From assembly GCF_019042245.1 (NCBI RefSeq), contig NZ_JAHQCX010000005.1:186001-250000 (forward strand): a stretch of 64,000 nt of DNA. The letters are read 5' to 3'. Source of the stretch: Diplocloster modestus. GTDB taxonomy: Bacteria > Bacillota > Clostridia > Lachnospirales > Lachnospiraceae. The position numbers and the translations under genes are program-made. A model generated the notes under the pieces. That model did not search any database and had not been told where the DNA came from. It was given only the letters and a program-made list of their open reading frames with translations. Shown here one piece after another: positions 45,443 to 54,884 of the stretch; position 1 is the stretch's first letter; the number at the start of each line of letters is the position of its first letter.

Positions 45443-46942
45443 TTAAATCATATATTGTATCAGATCGTTTTCCGTAAGATCCGGACTTCTGTCAAAGGTG
45501 CCTGACAGCGCCCCTTCCTTCAGAATCAGAATCCGGTCGCTCATGCCGATTAATTCCTGCAGTTCCTCGGATATCATCAGAATCGATTTTCCCGACTGCT
45601 TATACTGATTCATCAGCTGATAGATCGCCGCCTTGACTCCCACATCGATTCCCCGGGTCGGGCAGTCCAGGATCAGCAGATCCGAATCATTGCCCAGCCA
45701 TTTGGCCAGCGCCACTTTCTGTTTGTTTCCGCCGCTCAACTGGATGCACAGCTGGTCCAGGGAGCTCATTTTAATACTTAGCTTATTGCTCTCCCTGCCC
45801 GCCAGCGTCTCTTCGGCCTTAGGAGATACATAGCACCCCTTTTTTATTTTGTCATAGGACGGCAGGCAGATGTTGTCGCGTATGTTGGACAGCTTCATGA
45901 TGGACTCCTGATCCCGGTTCTTGGACACATAACCGATTTTCTGGTGGATCGCGGTTCTGGGATTCCGGATCCTGATCCGTTTCTCCCCTGCATATACATT
46001 TCCTTTCTTCGGCGCCTGGATACCGAAGATGACTTTCCCCAGTTCGTGCATACCGCAGTCCGTCAGGCCGCCGATTCCCAGGATTTCCCCCTTCTTTAAG
46101 TTCAGGCTGATATCCTTGAGCAGGCTGCTGCTGACATGTTCCACCTCCAGCACTACCTGATCCGTCAGGGCCTTCTGCTGATCTGTCCGGTAGTAATCGT
46201 CCTGCACGTCCCGTCCGACCATATGTTTTCTCATGACATCCGGCGTGATCTCCTCTTTTTTCAGATCCCGGACAAAGTTCCCGTCCCGCAGTATGGTCAC
46301 GGAATCACAGAGCTGTGTCAGTTCATCCAGGTCATGTGATATAAAAATGATGGTTTTTCCCTCATCCTTTAAACGGCTCATCAGCCGGTACAGGATCTCG
46401 CGTCCCTTCTGGGACAGGGCGGTCGTGGTTTCATCCACGATCATCACCTTCACATCCTCATACATGGCCCTTGCGATCTCCACAATTTTCCGGTTTTCGA
46501 AGGATTCCCCGCCGATCGGATTCTCCGCCCGGATATCGGAAGCCCCGATCTCGTCCAGGATATTCTGTGCTGCGCGGATCATTTCTTTCTTCCGGACGAT
46601 CCCCAGATGGGCGAACAGATTCTCTTTCCCGGCGAACACATTGGCCGCCACACTGATTCCATCGATCGTCCCCATCTCCTGGACGATCATGCAGATCCCC
46701 TGCCCCGCGGCATCCAGTACCGATTCCGGCTGGTACGGCTGTCCATCCAGAGCCATGGTTCCATCCTCCGCCCTGTAGACACCGGTGATGACAGATGCCA
46801 TGGTCGATTTTCCGGAGCCGTTCTCCCCGATCAGCCCATGTATCTCACCTGACCGGAAATCAATGCTCACCTGATTCAGGGCTTTGACGATTCCGAAGGT
46901 TTTCGTTATATTCGAAACCGACAAGACCACTTTATCCTCCAT
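45443..46942 (-). CDS. CUT2 sugar ABC transporter ATP-binding protein (RbsA-like, two domains)
   Basis: 499 residues, two ABC domains in one chain. N-terminal Walker A GENGSGKST (about 39-47) and Walker B VMIVDETTTAL; its signature region GGESFENRKIVEIARAM is unlike the normal LSxGExQ. The C-terminal domain has no true Walker A (GGLTDCGMHELGK) but a normal signature LSGGNKQKVALAKWL, as usual for RbsA proteins. First gene of the galactoside operon and divergent from the YesN/YesM pair. Confidence 0.93.
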   Translation of the reverse strand: MEDKVVLSVSNITKTFGIVKALNQVSIDFRSGEIHGLIGENGSGKSTMASVITGVYRAEDGTMALDGQPYQPESVLDAAGQGICMIVQEMGTIDGISVAANVFAGKENLFAHLGIVRKKEMIRAAQNILDEIGASDIRAENPIGGESFENRKIVEIARAMYEDVKVMIVDETTTALSQKGREILYRLMSRLKDEGKTIIFISHDLDELTQLCDSVTILRDGNFVRDLKKEEITPDVMRKHMVGRDVQDDYYRTDQQKALTDQVVLEVEHVSSSLLKDISLNLKKGEILGIGGLTDCGMHELGKVIFGIQAPKKGNVYAGEKRIRIRNPRTAIHQKIGYVSKNRDQESIMKLSNIRDNICLPSYDKIKKGCYVSPKAEETLAGRESNKLSIKMSSLDQLCIQLSGGNKQKVALAKWLGNDSDLLILDCPTRGIDVGVKAAIYQLMNQYKQSGKSILMISEELQELIGMSDRILILKEGALSGTFDRSPDLTENDLIQYMI

Positions 46943-47007
46943 TGTTTTCCCTCCCTTTTGTAACTTTCGTAAACCAAGTATAGCAACGGATCTGAAGTAA
47001 AATAATA

Positions 47008-47059
47008 AAATATCCGACCTTTTTGTTTACTATCCCATCATGTTCGGATGCGGATATTT
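47008..47059. promoter_or_regulatory. Inverted repeat AAATATCCG...CGGATATTT in divergent promoter region
   Basis: Nine-bp perfect arms (47008-47016, 47051-47059) with 34 bp between, and an inner TCCGA/TCGGA pair. It lies between the CUT2 operon and the response regulator, where a TATACT -10 (minus strand, about 46978-46983) with poor -35 is seen. A likely operator for the adjacent regulator. Confidence 0.45.
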
Positions 47060-47134
47060 ACCATAAATTCAGGCTGTGCTACTATAAGATAAAGCTACTG
47101 TATGTAATTTCGGCATCGAAAGAGGGAGACGGTT

Positions 47135-48679
47135 ATGGAGAGCCTGCAGGTTTTGTTGGTGGACGATGAATATCTGGCAATCGAAGATCTGAAATCAATG
47201 GTGGACTGGGAAGCCCTGGGATATCGCATCGCAGGCGCCGCCCACAACGGAAAGCAGGCGCTTGGTATCGCCGCCCGGGAAAAGCTGGATATCATTATCA
47301 CAGATATCAGTATGCCCGGTATGGATGGGATCGAGCTGATCCGGCAGATCCGCAAAAAGCAGCCGCACATGCGGTTCCTGCTGCTGACCGCCTACGCGGA
47401 AATCGATTATATGAAGCAGGCGTTCCGACTGGGTGTAGAAGATTATCTGATGAAAGATGAGATCACATCGGACAGCCTGTCCGCGAAGCTGACCGAAATA
47501 CGGGATAAATATCTGTCGGATCTTTGTCTTAACTACACCTATATCCAGAAGAACCTGCACCACACATTTCTGGACAGCAAGGCTGCCATACCTGAGGACA
47601 TCATATCCGTCCTGCCAGCCGGATATTCTTATCTGGTCATTGCCCCGGATATCCTGTTTCCGTGGGTGGAGGATCACGGGCTGCAGGAGCGTTATCCCAT
47701 AACCAAACGATTGGCAGATGCCCAGGTCCTGTGCGAGAACTTCAAGGATGCACACGCAAAGAACCTCTACGTATTTCAGGCTTACAATAATAAACTGGTT
47801 TTACTTCTTAAAGTTCCGCCCTCCCATTCCGGGGCGTATCTGCATCAGGCTGTCTATCGTTTTGCACAGGCTTTACACCGCCATTTTACCGAACATATGG
47901 CGGAAAGTTTCTCGATTTTCTACCATCCTCAGGTTCAGCCGCTTGATAAGCTGCACCAGGATTATTTCTGCCGTCAGAAAACCTTGCGTGCCCGCTATTT
48001 TCTGGAAAACAGGCAGATCCGTTCCCTGGATGATCCGGATCTGTTCATTACGAATACCAGGACCGATCTGTCGGAGTCAAAGATAAACTCCCTTTTGGAA
48101 AAAGACCCGGACCAGCTGCTGTCCTTCACAGAAGAACTTTTTCAGAATATTCTTACCCGGCACAATTATCTGGGCCTGTCGGAATATACCCAGGTGTATT
48201 TTTCCTGCATTTTCCGCAGTCTGTCTGTAGAACCGGAGGATTTAGAGGACAGCAACCTGGTCAACGCCCGGTCCGTTCATGCCTGGATCCTGTCTCAGCT
48301 CGAACATATTTGCCGTTTGAAAAAGCATAAGCGGACAAGGGAGACACAGAAAGCGATTCAGTTCATTGCCGATTACTATGCAAACGAGCATCTGTCGGTA
48401 CAGCAGATCGCTGATGAAGCGGGCTTGAGCACCACCCATCTGGGACGTGTATTCAAACAGGATACCGGCCTCACCGTATGGGATTACCTTACCAGATACC
48501 GCATCGAACAGTCCTGTAAAATACTGGAAAAAGAAGATCTGAAAATCTACCATGTGGCCGGGATGGTCGGTTATTCTTCTTCCCAGTACTTCAGCCAGGT
48601 CTTTTATAAACTGAAGGGGGTCAAACCCCTCGACTATAAGAACAAGGTTACGAATTCCCGGAAAGGAGGGCCGGAATGA
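47135..48679 (+). CDS. YesN-type response regulator with AraC HTH
   Basis: 514 residues, start ATG 47135 behind GAGGGAG. Receiver with D57 in IITDISMPGMDG; the usual Lys follows in EDYLMKDE, without the normal Pro. A long middle region, then AraC HTH (VQQIADEAGLSTTHLGRVFK; VAGMVGYSSSQYFSQVFYK). Transcribed away from the CUT2 operon, which it probably activates; overlaps the kinase gene by 4 nt. Confidence 0.92.
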   Translation: MESLQVLLVDDEYLAIEDLKSMVDWEALGYRIAGAAHNGKQALGIAAREKLDIIITDISMPGMDGIELIRQIRKKQPHMRFLLLTAYAEIDYMKQAFRLGVEDYLMKDEITSDSLSAKLTEIRDKYLSDLCLNYTYIQKNLHHTFLDSKAAIPEDIISVLPAGYSYLVIAPDILFPWVEDHGLQERYPITKRLADAQVLCENFKDAHAKNLYVFQAYNNKLVLLLKVPPSHSGAYLHQAVYRFAQALHRHFTEHMAESFSIFYHPQVQPLDKLHQDYFCRQKTLRARYFLENRQIRSLDDPDLFITNTRTDLSESKINSLLEKDPDQLLSFTEELFQNILTRHNYLGLSEYTQVYFSCIFRSLSVEPEDLEDSNLVNARSVHAWILSQLEHICRLKKHKRTRETQKAIQFIADYYANEHLSVQQIADEAGLSTTHLGRVFKQDTGLTVWDYLTRYRIEQSCKILEKEDLKIYHVAGMVGYSSSQYFSQVFYKLKGVKPLDYKNKVTNSRKGGPE

Positions 48680-50424
48680 AAACGCGTTCTATCATCGGGC
48701 AGAAGCTGAAACGCCGAACCAGCATCCTGGTCATTCTGGCCATTCTCACCATCAGCATTCCGCTGATTTTCCTTTTCTCCTGGAATTATGTCAAAAATTC
48801 CGTCTATAACATGAACGTCATCTCCGACCAGATCGTCGATCAGATGAATGACAGCTGCAAAAGCGTAATTCAATATGCCGGCTGGATCACCACGGATAAG
48901 CGCCTTCTAACGCTGCTTAAGGAATTTGATCTAACACAGGAAGCGGAAGAACGGTCCTACTACGAAAGCCTGATTTCCAACCAGCTCACGGAGCTGGCCG
49001 GTATGAGCGCCTCCATACAGGATATCGTCCTTCTGCTGGATGACGGAAGGGTATTCCGCTCAGTATTTATCGACGATTCCGACATTGACCTCATCCTGAA
49101 CTCCGGTTGGTATCTGAGACAAAAGGAAGAGAATTATCTAAAGTTCTTCTCCCCTGACGGGACGGACAGTTTCACTTTCTGCGCACCTCTGGAATCCATG
49201 TCCGGCATGTATGGCAAAATTATTCTGACTTTCCGGGCGGACAGTCTGATCCAGCTGATTCAGACTGCCGACAAGACATTCCAGCACTATCTCTGGCTGG
49301 ATACCTGGAATCAGCCATTTTATCCGGGCATCGAGAATACCGGTTTTGATTATGCTCCGGTCCTGGATCACAGCGCCAGATACCGGCTGCAGGAGGACTT
49401 TATCCTGAACCGGGGAAGCGGGATCTATATCACCCATATCAGCGAAGTTACCCGTTGGAAATTCATTGCGTACGTGCCCTATCATGAACTGCTCGGTAAC
49501 TTTTTCCCGATCTTTGTCATTCTGATCATCTCGGTCCTGTTCGTTGTCCTGCTGGCCAGTTTTATTTTGAATCCACTGATCCGGAATATCATCGAACCGC
49601 TGGAAGTCCTCTCACTGCACATGAAGAAGGTGACAGGCGGCGAAGAGGCACTGGTGGATATCCGGACCGGTGATGAGATCGAGGATCTGAGCCATGCATT
49701 TAATCAGATGGCCCTGGAGCTGCAAAGACATATCCGAAGGCTGCTGGAAGATGAAAAAACAAAACAGCAGATGAAGTATGGCCTGCTGATCTCTCAGATA
49801 AATCCTCACTTTATCTATAACACCATGAATACCATCAATTATCTGGCGAGAAAGGGCAGGACCGGGGATATCGTCGTGCTGAATAACGCTCTGATCCGGA
49901 TACTGAAGGATAGTCTGAGGGTCAATGACATCTCTGTCTTCGACACGGTAGAACAGGAAATCGATGTGGTCAAACAATACATGACGATCCAGTCCTGCCG
50001 ATATGCGGATCAGATCCGGGTAATCTGGGAAGTGGATGAAGAGGTACTGGGCTCGAAAATCCCCAAACATATCATACAGCCCATCGTGGAAAATGCCCTG
50101 CTGCATGGATTTTTGTCGGAGGATCTCTCCGGATGGGACGAGGCTCCTTTTATCAGGATCCGAATTTATAAAAAAACAGATGCGGACCGTCTTGTGATCC
50201 GCATCGAAGATAACGGGGTGGGTATCGATATGGATCATTACCGAAAATTATGTCTGGAAGCAGACCAGCCGGAAGAGAATGAGTCCTCGCGGGGTAATCA
50301 CATCGGGCTGGCCAATATCAGATGGCGGCTGAACTATCTGTTGAAGGAGGAACAATCGCTGACCGTGGAACAGGCGTCGCCTCATGGGACGGTGGTTACG
50401 ATCTTGATTGGGGAACAGGATTAA
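48676..50424 (+). CDS. YesM-type sensor histidine kinase
   Basis: 582 residues, start ATG 48676 (AAAGGAGG upstream) in ATGA overlap with the regulator gene. Membrane segments near 17-40 and 275-298, extracellular sensor between them, HAMP, then SQINPHFIYNTMNT with H378, HATPase_c (VENALLHGFL; EDNGVGID). It ends 8 nt from the convergent GH36 gene. Confidence 0.92.
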   Translation: MKTRSIIGQKLKRRTSILVILAILTISIPLIFLFSWNYVKNSVYNMNVISDQIVDQMNDSCKSVIQYAGWITTDKRLLTLLKEFDLTQEAEERSYYESLISNQLTELAGMSASIQDIVLLLDDGRVFRSVFIDDSDIDLILNSGWYLRQKEENYLKFFSPDGTDSFTFCAPLESMSGMYGKIILTFRADSLIQLIQTADKTFQHYLWLDTWNQPFYPGIENTGFDYAPVLDHSARYRLQEDFILNRGSGIYITHISEVTRWKFIAYVPYHELLGNFFPIFVILIISVLFVVLLASFILNPLIRNIIEPLEVLSLHMKKVTGGEEALVDIRTGDEIEDLSHAFNQMALELQRHIRRLLEDEKTKQQMKYGLLISQINPHFIYNTMNTINYLARKGRTGDIVVLNNALIRILKDSLRVNDISVFDTVEQEIDVVKQYMTIQSCRYADQIRVIWEVDEEVLGSKIPKHIIQPIVENALLHGFLSEDLSGWDEAPFIRIRIYKKTDADRLVIRIEDNGVGIDMDHYRKLCLEADQPEENESSRGNHIGLANIRWRLNYLLKEEQSLTVEQASPHGTVVTILIGEQD

Positions 50425-50432
50425 AATTAGAA

Positions 50433-52550
50433 TTACATCTGCTTTTTCATTCTCAGGAGCCTGGCACTGTAAGGACGCTCCAGTGCTATCTTTAGTTCCT
50501 TCCTATCAGGATTCCAATCCACGGTTTCCTCTGCAAAGGAGGGATACCGTATCTCAGGCGGTCCCGCTTGAGTCTGCACAAAATCCAGCGGAATAACAGT
50601 CTCCTTTTGCATCCCCCGTAATCGCCATACTGCTATATAATATGCCCGCTCTCCCTCCAGGCAAAAGCACAGCCAGGGGGCCTCCCACCCGTGCAGTCCC
50701 AGCGGCCAGTGCGGAACAGCCTTTGTTATTTCTTCCCGGTAGCCTTTATAACACGTGACCGCCTCAGCCACCAGCTGCCGGCACACCGGGTCCAGCTCGT
50801 CCAGGCGGCCGCCCATGTGGATTCTAAAGAGCATACTATTTATCATATTAAATACGGTATCTTCCGCATCCGAATCTTTCCCGGGATAGGACCAGACCCC
50901 GCACTGCTCCGGCGTCACCGCCGACGCGCTGTTAGCTGCAATGACGGCCATCTTATGAAAATCCTCCTGGTCGCTTAAAGACTGGATACTCATACGTGAC
51001 AGCATGGCATAATCCATCCTCAGGCCTCCGCTGCCGCAATTTTCCAGGATCAGATCCGGATACATCTCCTGAATGGAATAAAGCCATTCCAGATAAGCCC
51101 GGTTGTGCCCCAGAAGCCCGTCACCGAGGCTGAATGCCCGATAATCGGTTCCGGGCCCGCTGCATATGTTATAATCCATTTTCATATAGCCGAACCCATA
51201 GGTTTCAACCATGTCCCTTATGATCTTTGTGGCCCTGGCCGAAACCTGCCCATTACGAAAATCCAGCTGATACCTGCCGGAATCGATAACAGGATGGCCA
51301 TCCCTCTGAAATAGCCAGTCCTCTGGCAGCTGATCCGCATGTGGGCAATCGATGCCGAACGCTTCCAGTTCCAGCCAGATTCCCGGTATCATATTGCATT
51401 GGCGTATTTTTCTTACCACCTCTTCCAGTCCGTTTGGATACCGTTCTTTCGATGGTTTGAAATCACCAAAGGTATACTGCCAGTCTCCGGAATCATACCA
51501 ACCGCAGTCTATTACAAAAATTTCACAACCCGCTTTTGCCGCCTGTTCGATCAGCGGCAGGAGCTTTCCCGTCGTGGAGTCACCCATGAAACAGTTCATG
51601 TAATCATTAAAAATAACCGGCAGCCGGCTGTAATCCGCATGCTGCCTGCGGATTCTGCGCCGGTATTCTGTCAGGTTTGCCAGCGCTTCTTCTATGCCTT
51701 GTTTCCCAAAGGCTATGGCCGCGGGTACGCTCCCGAAAGCTTTACCGGGGTCCAGCCGGATTTTCCAATGATTCTCTTCCAGCCTCGGCCCGCTTAGCTG
51801 GAGGTAAAGAGCATTTGTACACGGATTTTGAAGGAGTGAGCCCCCGTAATCCTGGGCCGTGATCCCAGCCTCCCATGCCCAGGCCCCGTTGGATTCGATC
51901 TGCCATACGGCTGACCCGCCCTTGCCGGAATGCATCAGGCCGCCCATAGGCAGATGTTCTCCACAGGACAGACCGCTGCTGTTGGATATATGTATCCGGT
52001 CGTAGCTTAGATTTCCATAGGCTGTAAGCCCTGCCGACTGCAGGGTCCGGGTTACCCATCTGCATTCCTCCGACCAGGTATTATGAGGTTCATAGAGGAT
52101 CAGCTGTTCCATCGTATGTCCACCATTTCCCTCTACTGGAAATCCATATTGCAGGGAACTGATCCCCTCAAGCGTCAGGGGTTGTGTTCCATGATTCGTA
52201 ATCTCACTGCTGCAGCGGAACGCGGGTATACCTTTATATAGTGTGAAGGTGGTCGTTATGGTCAGATCATTATAGTTCTGGAAAAACCGGATCTCCTTCC
52301 CTGTGGGGTTGTCGAGAACTTCATGGGATTGATAATTTAAGGGCAGCTGAGGGGTGTCATAATAATTCTTGGCTCCCCGAAATGAATAGTTCGGGAGTTC
52401 CGGAGTCATTACGTCCACGATGCGGCAGCCTTTATATTCTGCGTCCGGCTCCCATTCCTTGATCCCTGCATACAGCAGAGTTACTTCTTTGCCTTTTTCA
52501 TAGGCAAAGATCAGATTCAGATAAGGTTCTTTCAATTTCAGATAGTTCAT
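50433..52550 (-). CDS. Alpha-galactosidase, GH36
   Basis: 705 residues from ATG 52550 (GGAGG 5 nt upstream). N-terminal beta-supersandwich, then barrel with VIDCGWYDSGDW, nucleophile D459 in YGFGYMKMDYNICSGPG, and the acid/base region ENCGSGGLRMDYAMLSRM...SLSDQED. It hydrolyses terminal alpha-galactose from raffinose-type or galactomannan oligosaccharides in the cytoplasm. Transcribed alone from its own promoter region, convergent to the kinase gene. Confidence 0.94.
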   Translation of the reverse strand: MNYLKLKEPYLNLIFAYEKGKEVTLLYAGIKEWEPDAEYKGCRIVDVMTPELPNYSFRGAKNYYDTPQLPLNYQSHEVLDNPTGKEIRFFQNYNDLTITTTFTLYKGIPAFRCSSEITNHGTQPLTLEGISSLQYGFPVEGNGGHTMEQLILYEPHNTWSEECRWVTRTLQSAGLTAYGNLSYDRIHISNSSGLSCGEHLPMGGLMHSGKGGSAVWQIESNGAWAWEAGITAQDYGGSLLQNPCTNALYLQLSGPRLEENHWKIRLDPGKAFGSVPAAIAFGKQGIEEALANLTEYRRRIRRQHADYSRLPVIFNDYMNCFMGDSTTGKLLPLIEQAAKAGCEIFVIDCGWYDSGDWQYTFGDFKPSKERYPNGLEEVVRKIRQCNMIPGIWLELEAFGIDCPHADQLPEDWLFQRDGHPVIDSGRYQLDFRNGQVSARATKIIRDMVETYGFGYMKMDYNICSGPGTDYRAFSLGDGLLGHNRAYLEWLYSIQEMYPDLILENCGSGGLRMDYAMLSRMSIQSLSDQEDFHKMAVIAANSASAVTPEQCGVWSYPGKDSDAEDTVFNMINSMLFRIHMGGRLDELDPVCRQLVAEAVTCYKGYREEITKAVPHWPLGLHGWEAPWLCFCLEGERAYYIAVWRLRGMQKETVIPLDFVQTQAGPPEIRYPSFAEETVDWNPDRKELKIALERPYSARLLRMKKQM

Positions 52551-52699
52551 CTTCTCCTCCACGCGAGTGCTTTCCCAATAATCGGGATGTTTTCCAGGTT
52601 CACTATGCCTTAAGATAAAACTATTTTAACGGAATGGACAAAAGAAAAAAGTGAAAATATACTCATTTTGTTAAATTTACATGCAGAATTTTTCCATAA

Positions 52700-52715
52700 A
52701 AGTGAAACTTCACTT
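52700..52715. promoter_or_regulatory. Inverted repeat AAGTGAA-AC-TTCACTT upstream of GH36
   Basis: Perfect 7-bp arms with a 2-bp centre. Similar half-sites occur on both sides (AAGTGAAAATA near 52648; GTGAAGGATTCCAC near 52735). Could be an operator of the GH36 gene or of the divergent DUF5685 gene. Confidence 0.45.
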
Positions 52716-52754
52716 AAGAATTTGCGAACAATATGTGAAGGATTCCACTTCCCC

Positions 52755-52783
52755 TGGAAATCCCCGGCAAGATGTAGTATAAT
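52755..52783 (+). promoter_or_regulatory. Promoter of the DUF5685/J-domain genes
   Basis: TGGAAA (52755-52760), 17-bp spacer, TATAAT (52778-52783), 35 nt before the ATG. Confidence 0.6.
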
Positions 52784-52818
52784 CATGGGCATATCAGAAG
52801 TTTTGCGGGGAAGAGACC

Positions 52819-53676
52819 ATGTTTGGATATGTGATGATAGACAAACCGGAACTAAAGGTGAAGGATTATTATAAATATAAAGCATATTATTGCGGCCTCT
52901 GCCGGATGTTAAAGGAGAGGTATGGTTTTCTCGGGCAGATGACGCTGACTTATGATATGACGTTTGCGATTGTGCTGTTGACCTCTTTGTATGAGAGCGA
53001 TACTACTTTGTCAAAACACCATTGCATCGTTCATCCTGTGCAAAAGCATGAGATGCTTCAAAATGAGATTACTGAATACGCGGCTGCCATGAATGTCATT
53101 CTGGCCTGCTATCATTTCGAAGATGACTGGAAGGATGATAAGAGCCTGCCCGGTCTGGCCGGTTCCACCCTGCTGAATCGGAAAGTCAGGAACATTATCC
53201 GCCAGTACCCGGTCCAAAGTGACGCGATCCGGAATTCCCTGAGTCAGCTTCAGCAGTATGAGGCGGAGCAGGCTACCGATATCGACCTGATCTCCGGCTG
53301 TTTTGGAAAGCTGATGGAAGAACTGTTCCTCTATCGCAGGGATCAATGGGAACCCACTCTTAGAAGACTGGGGTTCTACCTGGGTAAATTCATTTATCTC
53401 ATGGACGCCTATGAAGATCTGCCGGAGGATCTGGAAGGAAACCATTACAACCCTCTGCGGGCAATCTGTGAACAGGAAGATTATGAAGAGCGGTGTCATC
53501 AGATGATGCTCCTGATGATGGGCGAGTGCAGTGCTGAATTCGAGAAACTTCCCTGTCTGCTGGATGCGGATATTCTGCGCAATATTCTCTATTCCGGTGT
53601 CTGGGCAAAATACAACAAGATTCAGAAAAAACGAAAGGAAGAAAAAGAACAAGACGATGATAACAGATCCCTATAG
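52819..53676 (+). CDS. DUF5685-like family protein
   Basis: 285 residues, start ATG 52819 behind GCGGGGAAGAG. All-helical; begins [16 protein letters not shown] and has a CGLCRML motif, with [10 protein letters not shown] and [20 protein letters not shown], an Asp-rich pattern recalling the fold of trans-isoprenyl synthases. The family function is not known. It overlaps the J-domain gene by 20 nt, and this pairing suggests a joint role. Confidence 0.8.
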   Translation: MFGYVMIDKPELKVKDYYKYKAYYCGLCRMLKERYGFLGQMTLTYDMTFAIVLLTSLYESDTTLSKHHCIVHPVQKHEMLQNEITEYAAAMNVILACYHFEDDWKDDKSLPGLAGSTLLNRKVRNIIRQYPVQSDAIRNSLSQLQQYEAEQATDIDLISGCFGKLMEELFLYRRDQWEPTLRRLGFYLGKFIYLMDAYEDLPEDLEGNHYNPLRAICEQEDYEERCHQMMLLMMGECSAEFEKLPCLLDADILRNILYSGVWAKYNKIQKKRKEEKEQDDDNRSL

Positions 53677-54286
53677 TATACTGGGCGTGAACAGAAACGC
53701 CTCCAACGATGAAGTTAAAAAAGCTTATCGGGAACAGCTCCGCAAGTACCATCCAGATTCCTATGTAGGTAACCCTCTCTCCGGTCTGGCGGAGGAAAAA
53801 TTCAAGGAAGTCCAGGAAGCCTACGACCAGATCATGAAAGAACGGGAAGGCGGATACGGCGGATATAACAGCTACGGCGGTCCGCAGCAAAGCCAGCAGA
53901 CCTACGGCGGTTCCCAGGATGACGTGGAATTAAACGCGGTGGTCAACTATGTCAATTCCGGGCATTATCAGGAAGCCTTAAACATGCTGTCCAGAATACA
54001 GAACCGCAGCGCACGCTGGTATTACTGCAGCGCCGCCGCCAACGCAGGCGTCGGCAATAACGTAGTGGCCGTGGATCATGCCCGTCAGGCGGTCAACATG
54101 GAACCCGGCAATCCTCAGTATAACCAGCTGTTAAACCAGCTGCAATGGAACAGCCAGCGCTACCAGCAGGGCAGTTACGGCAACCGCGGCGGCGGTCTGC
54201 CCACCACCGGGAATTGCTGCTGTGATTTATGGATCGCGGACAGCTGTTGTGAATGTATGGGAGGAGATCTTTGTTCATGCATGTAA
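53657..54286 (+). CDS. J-domain (DnaJ-like) protein with Cys-rich C-terminus
   Basis: 209 residues from ATG 53657; a longer frame lies inside the upstream gene. J domain 2-66 with the HPD motif at 32-34 (needed to stimulate a DnaK ATPase), then a Gly/Tyr/Gln-rich linker ([19 protein letters not shown]), a TPR-like helical part ([16 protein letters not shown]), and a tail [18 protein letters not shown] then GDLCSCM with eight cysteines, which may bind metal or be lipidated. Confidence 0.87.
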   Translation: MITDPYSILGVNRNASNDEVKKAYREQLRKYHPDSYVGNPLSGLAEEKFKEVQEAYDQIMKEREGGYGGYNSYGGPQQSQQTYGGSQDDVELNAVVNYVNSGHYQEALNMLSRIQNRSARWYYCSAAANAGVGNNVVAVDHARQAVNMEPGNPQYNQLLNQLQWNSQRYQQGSYGNRGGGLPTTGNCCCDLWIADSCCECMGGDLCSCM

Positions 54287-54816
54287 ACGCAAGACAGATG
54301 GCCTTTACAGGCGTTTCTCTGGCACTTACAGTCCTTTTGATGATATTGAGCGGTATTCTGAAGTTTAACACTCTATTTCTGCTTGGAGCCGCTTCCTTCT
54401 TTGTCGGAATCGTCATCCGTGAATTTGGAATGGGATTAGGCGCCGCGTTCTATGCTGCCTCCATCCTGCTAAGCTTCATGGTGGCGCCCAACAAGCTTCA
54501 CTGTATAACCTTCGCCGCTATGGGTTTCTATATCCTGATGGTAGAGATCGTCTGGCGACAGTTAGGTAAAACAAAGGCTGCCCATAACCGGAAAGCATTA
54601 TTCTGGGCAGCGAAATACCTTATTTTTAATATCATCTATATTCCGATCCTTTTTCTGTTTCCGCGTCTTCTGTTCCAGCAGGAGCATACCTCATCCTATC
54701 TCTGGATCGCGCTGATCATCGGGCAGGTAATCTTATTTGTATATGACCGGGCTTATGAATATTTCCAATACGCTGTCTGGGGTAAATTAAGGAAGCACCT
54801 AAAACTGGATAAATAA
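54277..54816 (+). CDS. Small integral membrane protein of unknown function
   Basis: 179 residues from ATG 54277, overlapping the J-domain gene by 10 nt; GGAGGAG 10 nt upstream. About five membrane segments ([40 protein letters not shown]). The pattern recalls ECF-type substrate subunits, but I cannot assign it. Third gene of the trio starting at 52819. Confidence 0.75.
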   Translation: MHVNARQMAFTGVSLALTVLLMILSGILKFNTLFLLGAASFFVGIVIREFGMGLGAAFYAASILLSFMVAPNKLHCITFAAMGFYILMVEIVWRQLGKTKAAHNRKALFWAAKYLIFNIIYIPILFLFPRLLFQQEHTSSYLWIALIIGQVILFVYDRAYEYFQYAVWGKLRKHLKLDK

Positions 54817-54822
54817 CAAAGG

Positions 54823-54859
54823 GGGACATGTCCATTTCGGTTTGGGACATGTCCATTTC
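54823..54859. repeat. Two direct repeats of GGGACATGTCCATTTC
   Basis: Copies at 54823-54838 and 54844-54859, period 21; each holds the palindrome GGACATGTCC. They lie between convergent genes and may be ends of a dispersed palindromic repeat. Confidence 0.8.
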
Positions 54860-54884
54860 TACATACTCTCCATTCAACTGCATG

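Noticed and set aside
53531-53656. Upstream start of the J-domain gene
   Set aside because: The extra residues overlap the DUF5685-like gene and are not part of a J domain.
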